NCBI GenBank assembly: GCA_903858115.1
Contig: CAIOHR010000060.1
Location: 62,001 to 126,000, forward strand
Direction: 5' to 3'
Source: an uncultured Pirellula sp.
Lineage (GTDB): Bacteria; Planctomycetota; Planctomycetia; Pirellulales; Pirellulaceae
DNA: 64,000 nucleotides
Of the stretch, positions 16,261 through 23,581 are shown one piece after another. The notes below the pieces were generated by a model. It was not told where the DNA came from. It saw nothing but the letters and a program-made list of their open reading frames with translations, and ran no database searches. Both the position numbers and the translations under genes were made by a program. Every line of letters starts with the position of its first letter. Positions within the stretch are counted from its first letter, which is position 1.

Positions 16261-18084
16261 ATGTCATTTTTGAGATTTATTACCGTCGACATGTTGTGCA
16301 TTGCAGCAGAGATCACTGCTGCACTTCTGCTATTGGCATTTGCCATTCCCGAAAAGAAAAGTACCGCTCAAGCGGATGCCAACAATGAAGAACTTGATCG
16401 GCTTTCAGCACGGGCACGACAATTCTGCGTTGACTCTGCGGTATTTCGTGGCCTTGCTATTCTCCGCGCTCCGGAGAGAGCGAGCTTCCATGAAACCGAG
16501 GACATGGCGGAGACCTTGCGATTGGTGGGCTACGAGGACAAACTAACCCGTACTGCGAACCATGCTTTTGCCGAAGCTTTCCTAACAAAATGGCTTCGTT
16601 TGCCAATAGAACATAGGACCGGATCTTCCTTGGCTATGATCGTTGTAGACGACTACTCCGATATGCTGCGGACAAAGGGGGCGATGGAGCTAGAGGCGAT
16701 ACTGCGTAAACTCAGCGAGATGGTCAAGTCGGAATTTGGCTCGACTTCGATTATCAGCCGATATCAACCAGATCGGTTCCTAATTCTGAGCTTTGATGGA
16801 GACATTGGTAATGCGTACACTGACCTGGTAGCACTGCGCAAAAAAGTTAGTGAGATAGTGTTGGATGAAACGACAGGGCATGGCGCATTTGATTGCACCA
16901 ACAGTATTGTTCATCTGGGAGACGAGGATGTAAACCTGCAACAAGCGATTGAGGATTTGGATGAGGGAATCAATCAAGCAATTGGTAGTACCGACAAGTG
17001 CGTTGCGAAGGTGGCCAATCAAGAATGGAGCGATTCGGCTCCCCTGTCTACCACCACACGAGCTGATGCCGAAAATCGAAAAGCAGATTTGCAGGCGGAC
17101 CAATCTGGTTCAGCTTCTTTGGCTTCTAGCGAAACCGAAAAACAGGGCCTTGGAAAAACCGGAGTCGCCGAAGAACCGATCGAATCAGCTGCTCCAACTG
17201 GAGACGTGAAGGCAGTCCCTGCGGCTCAAAATAAAGGCGTCGCGGACTCCCCTGATACTAAAGAGACGAAACCGCAATCCGACGTCCAGGCCGTTGCGAA
17301 GAATGAAGACATCGAAGCACTGTTTGAGCAAATAAACAAGAACAAGAAATCGAATGCTGCCGCGGCTGAGCTATCAGCTAAACCGAGTTCGCAAAAACCT
17401 GCGATTGAAGTACCTTCGGCTAAGGTCTCTGAGATGGACGTTTCGGAAAGCGCGACAGCAGACGATATCGCTGCTCTTTTCGCGACTGTGAAGAGCGCAA
17501 CTCAGACTTCGACTCCGAAGACAAAGGAAGCGCCGGCGCCCAATCCTGTTCCTAACACTACCGAGGATGAGAATGGAATAGCATCGGCTGACGACATCGC
17601 AGCTCTGTTCGCCTCCGCTCAAAGTACACCAAAGGCTCAACAAGCTACAGCCAAAGCTCCAGCCGACATAGCACCATTGCCAGCTCCAACCACTCCTTCT
17701 ACTACCCCAGAAAAACTCGACGAAGCGGTATCGGCAGATGACATCGCGTCACTCTTTGCGATGGCAAAGAGTGATAAACAAGAAGCGAAGCCTCGAGTAC
17801 AACCGACACCCGCACCAGCTCCGTCCAAGGTTGCAAACTCTCCGAATGACAACCAGGACAAATCGGTTTCCCAAAATGATATCGCGGCTCTGTTCGCTGC
17901 TGCCAAAAAGCCAGCTCCACCGAGTAACCTACCTATTGAAACTGCTTCGAGCGTAGATGAATCGAATGCTCCGCCCATCCATGTAACTCCCGAAGGCAAG
18001 AAGAATATCCAAGCGTTGGTCCAGAACCTAAACGAAAGCGCATCCGCTGATGAAATCGAATCCCTATTTGCAAACCTCAAGTAG
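16261..18084 (+). CDS. Degenerate GGDEF protein with six DIAALF-type motifs
   Basis: A 607-residue protein with an N-terminal membrane helix (about 10-28), a GGDEF-like domain (about 90-255) and a long Ala/Pro/Ser/Lys-rich tail. The GGDEF signature is replaced by YQPDRF (168-173), so diguanylate cyclase activity is unlikely. The tail repeats one short motif six times: EDIEALF (349-355), DDIAALF (401-407), DDIAALF (444-450), DDIASLF (493-499), NDIAALF (539-545) and DEIESLF (597-603, near the C-terminus). The flanks are low-complexity. The motif resembles the EIDALL peptide with which FliM binds CheY-P, so a docking function is suggested but not shown. The gene ends the c-di-GMP-type cluster. 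Confidence 0.85.
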   Translation: MSFLRFITVDMLCIAAEITAALLLLAFAIPEKKSTAQADANNEELDRLSARARQFCVDSAVFRGLAILRAPERASFHETEDMAETLRLVGYEDKLTRTANHAFAEAFLTKWLRLPIEHRTGSSLAMIVVDDYSDMLRTKGAMELEAILRKLSEMVKSEFGSTSIISRYQPDRFLILSFDGDIGNAYTDLVALRKKVSEIVLDETTGHGAFDCTNSIVHLGDEDVNLQQAIEDLDEGINQAIGSTDKCVAKVANQEWSDSAPLSTTTRADAENRKADLQADQSGSASLASSETEKQGLGKTGVAEEPIESAAPTGDVKAVPAAQNKGVADSPDTKETKPQSDVQAVAKNEDIEALFEQINKNKKSNAAAAELSAKPSSQKPAIEVPSAKVSEMDVSESATADDIAALFATVKSATQTSTPKTKEAPAPNPVPNTTEDENGIASADDIAALFASAQSTPKAQQATAKAPADIAPLPAPTTPSTTPEKLDEAVSADDIASLFAMAKSDKQEAKPRVQPTPAPAPSKVANSPNDNQDKSVSQNDIAALFAAAKKPAPPSNLPIETASSVDESNAPPIHVTPEGKKNIQALVQNLNESASADEIESLFANLK

Positions 18085-18117
18085 GTGAATTCGAAAACAT
18101 AGGTGAATTAGAAAACT
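18082..18117. repeat. 18-bp imperfect tandem duplication after the GGDEF-like gene
   Basis: TAGGTGAATTCGAAAACA at 18082-18099 is followed directly by TAGGTGAATTAGAAAACT at 18100-18117. It lies at the stop codon of the preceding gene and resembles the other gene-border duplications. Confidence 0.8.
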
Positions 18118-18179
18118 TTGTGGTGTCGCCAGCCGATAGTTGCACGCGCGACAAGCTGTCAAACGCAACCCGATAAAGC

Positions 18180-19628
18180 TCAATCGACAATTGGCTGTGA
18201 GAGTGGATCTTCGCCCTCCATTTTTGCAACATAGACTGCACCGCACGCATCTCCGAAAACGTTTACCGCAGTTCGGCACATATCAAGCGGTCGGTCCAAG
18301 ATTAATAATATCGGAAGTCCTTTTGCCAGATCGACTCCACCACCGATTTGCTTTGAAACCGAATCAAGAATTATCAAAATGGCAACCAACGATGCAGATG
18401 GCACCCCCGCAACACCAACACTCGTCAGCAAAGAAATGAGCACGACCATAAATTGCTGCGAAACATCCAAAGGAAACCCAAACAACTGAACGATAAACAA
18501 TGCTGCTACACATTCGTAAAGTGCAGTTCCGTTCATATTCACGGTTGCACCGAGTGGGATTACAAAGCTCGCAATGTCATTGCTTACCCCTGCTCGCTTT
18601 TCAGCACATTCCATATTGACTGAAATCGTTGCATTGCTACTGGCTGTCGAGAATGCCGTCAATAACGCTGGTGCAAACGCTTGTAGATTCCGTATCGGAT
18701 TCACTTTAGCAAATGCATACATGATGAATGACATGACGCCAAAGGCATGAATCGCTAAAGCACACACGACGGTGAACGCAAAATACGACAATGCTGTCCC
18801 GAACTCACCAATACGATTGTCACCAGATAGCTTGACAAAATTGTCTGACAATGAAGCTATCAGCAACATCATCACTCCGATCGGGGCGAACCGAAGAACA
18901 AGCTCGGTCATTCCTAAACTGATCTCGTATATTCCTTGCCAGAACCCTTTTTGAATCGTCAATAACTCTGGCGCCAATCGATTCGTAAAGAATCCAAACA
19001 AAATTGCCCACACAATGATCCCAAGCAAATCAAGATCAACCATCGACTTGAAGATATTCGATGGTATCAACTGCTTGAAAACAGCTAACACACGAGTAAA
19101 GAGTGTATCGCCCGCCTTCTCGGAATCAATTGCGGCACTCTTTTTCAGTTTCTCACTTTCCACATTGAAGCTCGACGAAAAAGACTCGATTCCTTCCATT
19201 TGAAGCAAAGGCTTTCCGGTGCTCGAAACACCGGGACGAATTGTATTGACCAAGACAATACCAATGAGAATTGCCACAATCCCCGTCAATGCGTAAAAGA
19301 CTAGTGTGCGGATTCCCATCCGAGCAAAACCGCTTCTTCCCGCTATGGAAGCGATAGATAGGATGATCGAACTAAGCACAAGCGGAATCACAATCATCTT
19401 GAGTGCCGCCAAAAACATATCGCCAATCGTCTGCGATAGCTGCCACAACGGATGTTCCACCAAGAGCTTTGCAGCCGGTATGGCCTCCGTAGCCCTCGAC
19501 TGAATGTAATATGCAAGCGTCCAGCCACCGAAAACTCCGCACAGTAACCCCAGCAGGATCTGCCAATGAAGTTTCCATGTCCAGGGTTTCCACAGGTAGA
19601 TGGGGCCAACTGCCGCAATGTCTGTCAT
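18180..19628 (-). CDS. Dicarboxylate/amino acid:cation symporter (DAACS family)
   Basis: A 482-residue polytopic transporter. DAACS proteins take up glutamate, aspartate or C4-dicarboxylates with Na+ or H+. The signature elements are visible: the serine-rich hairpin TASSNATISVNMECAEK, the NMDGT-type motif (NMNGTALYE), the second hairpin GVAGVPSASLVAI, and DRPLDMCRTAVNVFGDA near the C-terminus. The substrate (glutamate, serine or dicarboxylate) cannot be fixed. It is convergent with the preceding gene and has the same orientation as the S9 peptidase gene, 62 bases upstream of its start. No regulator is adjacent. Confidence 0.93.
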   Translation of the reverse strand: MTDIAAVGPIYLWKPWTWKLHWQILLGLLCGVFGGWTLAYYIQSRATEAIPAAKLLVEHPLWQLSQTIGDMFLAALKMIVIPLVLSSIILSIASIAGRSGFARMGIRTLVFYALTGIVAILIGIVLVNTIRPGVSSTGKPLLQMEGIESFSSSFNVESEKLKKSAAIDSEKAGDTLFTRVLAVFKQLIPSNIFKSMVDLDLLGIIVWAILFGFFTNRLAPELLTIQKGFWQGIYEISLGMTELVLRFAPIGVMMLLIASLSDNFVKLSGDNRIGEFGTALSYFAFTVVCALAIHAFGVMSFIMYAFAKVNPIRNLQAFAPALLTAFSTASSNATISVNMECAEKRAGVSNDIASFVIPLGATVNMNGTALYECVAALFIVQLFGFPLDVSQQFMVVLISLLTSVGVAGVPSASLVAILIILDSVSKQIGGGVDLAKGLPILLILDRPLDMCRTAVNVFGDACGAVYVAKMEGEDPLSQPIVD

Positions 19629-19690
19629 AGCATTTCAACTTAGGAAAGTGTTTCAGTGATGGAACGATGTCGGAATTGTCGCCCCTCGCA

Positions 19691-21817
19691 TTACTTCACC
19701 CCTGGTGGACAGTACTCGCGAAGCCACGAAAAAATCTCACGATGCCAATGAAGACTATTCGCCGTCTTATTGACCCAATGTCCCTCGTCTGGAAAGTTGA
19801 TGAACTTGCTCGGAACACCTTGACGTTGAAGCGCTTGGAAAAGCTCGTGTCCCTGACCGATTGGGCAGCGAAAATCAAGGTCATTATGAATGACCAGCAT
19901 TGGCGTTTTGTACTTGCCCAAATTGCCCGCCAATCTTTGCGGACTGAACTCTCTGTATTTTTCAGGCAACTCCCAGGGCAGTCCACCGTGCTCGTATTCG
20001 TCGAACCATAGCTCGTCGGTTGTTCCCCACATACTTTCAAAGTTGTAGACGCTGCAATGTGTTACTAAGCACCGAAACTCTTTTGCGATCTCATTGACGG
20101 AAAACCAGTTTTGCATATACCCCCCGAAGCTCGCACCAGCCGAGGCGATTCGCGAGGAATCAACATAGTCCAAGGATTTAATCATATTCAAACCGGCGAG
20201 CAAGTCGCGATAACATTTGCCTCCCCAATCACCACTGATTTCGTCACAAAATTTTTGGCCAAAGCTTGTAGAACCACGAGGATTTGGAAGAACCACAATG
20301 TAACCCTGCGCAGCCCAAAGCTGAGGATTCCAACGAAAACTCCAACCATCCTCCCATGCCCCTTGAGGGCCACCATGAACCAGATAAACAACAGGCCATT
20401 TCTTGGCGGGATCGAACGCAGGTGGTTTGAGAATCCACATCTGCATATTGACGGCCCCCTCGACGGCAACCAGCAAACTCTCAGGCTTAGGACGTTCCCA
20501 GGAGTCAAGTAACTTTTTATTATGTTGCGTGATGGCTGCGAGCTTTGAACTAGTAAGGGTTCCAAAGTACAACTCGGCTGGTTCGTTCATTGTGGCTCGT
20601 GCCAAAACGAGCTGTTCTCCTCGCACCGAATGCCCAGTGAGTTGCCCCATCCTGCCTGCTTCGAACGGTACACTCATTCGGCTCGGTTTGGCACCTTTCG
20701 AGACTCTGTAAAGGACACTCGACGCAAACTCGTCCGATGTGAATATCAAGTCGTTGTTATTGACCCAACTAAAGTCGGTTACCGGGCTGTCCAGATCATG
20801 TGTGAGGGAAAAGGGTTCACCCCGGAGTGTTCCATCCAGATTACAATCTTGAACCATCAACTCCCATTTGTCTGCTTCGTAGCCCGGCTTGAACTGCATG
20901 CGAAACGCGGCCTGCTTTCCGTCAGGGCTAAATTTCAAAAGGCTCTCTGCAGCCTTCCCCGTCGTAATCGCTTGCCAGTCCTTGCTTTTGTTGCCGATCG
21001 CAACGCGACATAGGTCATGATTCGTAGACCATGATTCACCGTCTTTTGGAACCGCCGTGAAAACTAGATTCTTGCTATCGGGAGAAAAAGTGAACTCGTC
21101 CCCGGCGCTGAACGTTGAACTCGTGGGATATGCATCTCGATCGCCAGGCGTCACATCACGGCAATCGGAACCGTCGACGTTAATGACAAACAGATGGTTT
21201 CTCTTGTCTTCAACATAAGAGTCCCAATGACGATAGAACAATCGCTTGAACGTTTTTGCTTTCACTAAACTGGTAGATACTGCATCATCAGCTTCTTTGT
21301 TCTTTGCATCCGATTCGGCAAACAAGAGTTCACTAAACTCTGGGCGCACCGTAGAAAGAAAAGCAACCGACTTTCCATCCGGAGCCCAGACCGCATTGCT
21401 GGCTCCCGTAGAAATCGCCGTTAGCTTCTTTGCTTCGCCACCAAGAACAACGTCGAGAACATACAACTGTTGCGATCCATCTCGATTCGATTCAAACAGA
21501 ATCTTACTCCCGTCTGGCGACCATCGCGCATGCAAATCTGCTTTTTGAGAATGGGTTAATTGACGGACTCCGGAACCATCGGTATTCGACAACCATAACT
21601 GCGTCGTCTTTTGATTCTTCGCAGCATCCAAAATGCGCGTCACTTGATAAACGACGCGCTTCCCATCGGGGCTAAGCTGAGGGTCCGCAACTCGATCCAA
21701 TTGGTAAAGACCATCTAATGACATTGGGGCAATCGTCTGCGCTTGCACGGGAGCAGAATTCATGGTTGCGAAAAGTCCAATGGCTAGAACAACACGTAGA
21801 AGTATGGCTCGATGCAT
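19691..21817 (-). CDS. Exported S9-family peptidase (acylaminoacyl-peptidase/dipeptidyl-peptidase type)
   Basis: A prolyl-oligopeptidase-clan serine peptidase of 708 residues. The signal peptide LRVVLAIGLFATMNSAPVQAQ directs export. Beta-propeller (TolB-like) repeats such as PQLSPDGKRVVYQ and ARWSPDGSKILFES fill the first 400 residues. The catalytic domain has PVVYLVHGGPQGAW, nucleophile elbow GASFGGY, Asp in NDLDFRCP and His in DEGHW. Such enzymes trim short peptides, often from the N-terminus. The gene lies upstream of the transporter, 62 bases apart on the same strand, which suggests uptake of the products, but that is only inferred. Confidence 0.92.
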   Translation of the reverse strand: MHRAILLRVVLAIGLFATMNSAPVQAQTIAPMSLDGLYQLDRVADPQLSPDGKRVVYQVTRILDAAKNQKTTQLWLSNTDGSGVRQLTHSQKADLHARWSPDGSKILFESNRDGSQQLYVLDVVLGGEAKKLTAISTGASNAVWAPDGKSVAFLSTVRPEFSELLFAESDAKNKEADDAVSTSLVKAKTFKRLFYRHWDSYVEDKRNHLFVINVDGSDCRDVTPGDRDAYPTSSTFSAGDEFTFSPDSKNLVFTAVPKDGESWSTNHDLCRVAIGNKSKDWQAITTGKAAESLLKFSPDGKQAAFRMQFKPGYEADKWELMVQDCNLDGTLRGEPFSLTHDLDSPVTDFSWVNNNDLIFTSDEFASSVLYRVSKGAKPSRMSVPFEAGRMGQLTGHSVRGEQLVLARATMNEPAELYFGTLTSSKLAAITQHNKKLLDSWERPKPESLLVAVEGAVNMQMWILKPPAFDPAKKWPVVYLVHGGPQGAWEDGWSFRWNPQLWAAQGYIVVLPNPRGSTSFGQKFCDEISGDWGGKCYRDLLAGLNMIKSLDYVDSSRIASAGASFGGYMQNWFSVNEIAKEFRCLVTHCSVYNFESMWGTTDELWFDEYEHGGLPWELPEKYREFSPQRLAGNLGKYKTPMLVIHNDLDFRCPIGQGHELFQALQRQGVPSKFINFPDEGHWVNKTANSLHWHREIFSWLREYCPPGVK

Positions 21818-22168
21818 AAGGTACTTTGATGAATTTATCGAGATTCGAAGGAAATCAAAAATGCCATCATACTTGTTGCCCTCGAGAAGAACAATTCGTT
21901 AAGATTTTGGGCCTTCTAGACATTCAACCAATCTTTCACTCCATCTACGGTCTAGAAACGAAGCGAGAGGACCACCCACGGTCCTCTCGAAGTGAAAACT
22001 TTATGCTCTCCTAGAAGCTTGCATCCCCTACCCATTGGTTTGTTTCATGAATCGAGATTTACTTGAAATCAGCCGGAGTGCGTTAGCACCCGATTTGCGG
22101 CGTGGAACCGGACGCTAAGTCGTTCTGGCTGATTCGTGCTGCAAGCCGCTGGTGAACGCGGGTCAGCT
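21818..22168. other. 351-base intergenic region
   Basis: It holds the strong hairpin at 21964-21989. I see no gene or further clear signal in the rest. Confidence 0.6.
21964..21989 (-). terminator. Terminator hairpin after the RPEGGP-repeat gene
   Basis: A perfect 10-bp stem (CGAGAGGACC at 21964-21973 with GGTCCTCTCG at 21980-21989) around a 6-nt loop. Read on the minus strand it lies downstream of the gene ending at 22169 and before the S9 peptidase gene, and the bases after the stem are pyrimidine-rich (CTTCGTTTCT). Confidence 0.6.
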
Positions 22169-23182
22169 TCAGCGACCCGAGTCGCTAGGTCTTGCTGGCT
22201 CCCGAGGGAAGGACTCTGGTCGTGGCCCTCTCCCTTCTGGACGTGGTCCACCTTCGGGACGTGGTCCACCTTCGGGCCTTGGTCCACCTTCGGGCCGTGT
22301 TCCACCCTCGGGTCGTGACGCGCGATCTGGTCGAGGTCCGCCTTCAAGCCGTGGTCCGCCTTCAAGCCGTGGTCCGCCTTCGGGTCGTGGTCCGCCTTCG
22401 GGTCGTGGGCCACCTTCGGGTCGTGGTGCACCTTCGGGTCGTGGGCCACCTTCGGGTCGTGGTGCACCTTCGGGTCGTGGTGCGCCTTCGGGTCGTGGTG
22501 CGCCTTCGGGTCGTGGTGCGCCTTCGGGTCGTGGTGCGCCTTCAGGATGAGGTCCTCCTTCGGGACGGTGAAGCCAATTCGGTCCTTGAATTCGTGGAGG
22601 AGAAAAAGGTTGAGGACCTTGAAAGTTGGGCATTTGGCCAAAAGGCATAGGCATTCCCCTTACGAACGGGCCTTGCCGTTCTGTTCTCATTTGGCCCTCA
22701 ATCGATTTCAGCGACCTGCTGATGTTTCTTAGCAACTCCAGTTGTTCTTCGCGAAACCGCCTTTCTTCTTCCGAAACGCTATTCTCGCGGTTTGTACTGT
22801 GGCTTTCTGGTTTTCCGAAAGAACCTGGGAATGGATGGCCCTCAGGCACGAACTGGTGTTTTGGGAAGCGTGGTGGACCACGAAAGGAGAATGCTGGCAA
22901 TGAACCGCCTTGGTTGGGAACTCTTCCGTGCTTGGAATACGGTTTGCTATGGCGATCTGATTTTCTATATTCTTGGTTCGTCTTTTTGTGTTTCTTGTGT
23001 CTTTGCTTCTGTTTAACGTCTTCGTCGTCATCGTCATCGTCGTCATCTTCGTCGTCCTCTTCAGGCATAACTTCTGGAGCCGAGAATTCGGTAGCACCCA
23101 ACGCTGCCGGGCAATTGATAGCAATGATTGGTGCAGCGCCGAGCCCCGCAACTAGCAAAAAACGTGACCACTTCAAACGCAT
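22169..23182 (-). CDS. Secreted protein with acidic tract and RPEGGP repeats
   Basis: A 337-residue protein of unknown function. It has a signal peptide ending near ALGA, an Asp/Glu tract (EEDDEDDDDDDDDED), a basic Lys/His-rich stretch, a coiled-coil-like segment (EEERRFREEQLELLRNISRS), and from about residue 205 a run of near-identical hexapeptides of the type RPEGGP or RPEGAP to about residue 325. GGAG precedes the ATG by about 8 bases. The charge layout (acidic, basic, repeat) suggests an extracellular or envelope structural protein, but no family is recognised. Two other frames over the repeat are also open. Confidence 0.75.
   Translation of the reverse strand: MRLKWSRFLLVAGLGAAPIIAINCPAALGATEFSAPEVMPEEDDEDDDDDDDDEDVKQKQRHKKHKKTNQEYRKSDRHSKPYSKHGRVPNQGGSLPAFSFRGPPRFPKHQFVPEGHPFPGSFGKPESHSTNRENSVSEEERRFREEQLELLRNISRSLKSIEGQMRTERQGPFVRGMPMPFGQMPNFQGPQPFSPPRIQGPNWLHRPEGGPHPEGAPRPEGAPRPEGAPRPEGAPRPEGAPRPEGGPRPEGAPRPEGGPRPEGGPRPEGGPRLEGGPRLEGGPRPDRASRPEGGTRPEGGPRPEGGPRPEGGPRPEGRGPRPESFPREPARPSDSGR
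22218..22568. repeat. 18-bp in-frame tandem array coding for RPEGGP units
   Basis: About 19 tandem copies of an 18-bp unit (minus-strand sense CGACCCGAAGGCGCACCA and variants). Substitutions alternate mainly at two or three positions, so Gly-Gly and Gly-Ala variants are interspersed. The 18-bp period keeps the reading frame. Confidence 0.88.
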
Positions 23183-23581
23183 GATTTTATCTCCAGGAGG
23201 GTTGGAATAAACAAACTACTAAGTCAAACAGTTGCTCAGCCAAATTCGCATGACATTGTAAACACGCCACAACACGAAATGTCCCGCTAGATCGTACCAA
23301 CAAAGTGAAAGAAAAAGTTGCCCCATCTCTCCCGTTCTTCCCAGGGATCAATCTACAGCAAATCCTTATCCTTTCTCTAGGCGCAACAACAGGAACGGTC
23401 TCGGTAGGGACTATCATCATTTCCTGGAGATGGCATTTCATATGGACAGCCTGGACGACCGAAAACGAAGAGGTGGATTCGTCGTCGGATCAGATTTTGC
23501 CTCGAAGAGGTAGGTTGATTCGTCACGGCCTTCAATGTTGGAACACGTCGGAACCCATTGGGTTGATCAGAGGGACCAGGG
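23183..23581. other. 399-base divergent intergenic region
   Basis: This is the upstream region of two divergent genes. I found no convincing gene: open stretches here continue into another frame of the 856-residue gene. A GAGGG at 23570-23574 serves as the ribosome-binding site of that gene. Confidence 0.55.

Noticed and set aside
15981..16346. 121-codon minus-strand frame next to the BON gene
   Set aside because: It overlaps the start and membrane helix of the GGDEF-like gene on the other strand and has no recognisable motif; the hydrophobic stretch reflects antisense composition.
16261..17000. Active diguanylate cyclase
   Set aside because: The GGDEF signature reads YQPDRF, so catalysis is not expected; only the fold is supported.
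22152..22550. GRGPPSG-type plus-strand frame over the RPEGGP array
   Set aside because: Same repeat effect on the opposite strand; no start signal, and the antisense gene is the supported one.
22218..22568. CRISPR-like array
   Set aside because: The units are contiguous 18-bp repeats with no unique spacers and lie in a coding frame; the same applies to 63797-63958.
22069..22641. HDPKAHHDPKAH-type minus-strand frame over the RPEGGP array
   Set aside because: It arises from the 18-bp repeat in another frame; the RPEGGP frame has a signal peptide and ribosome-binding site.
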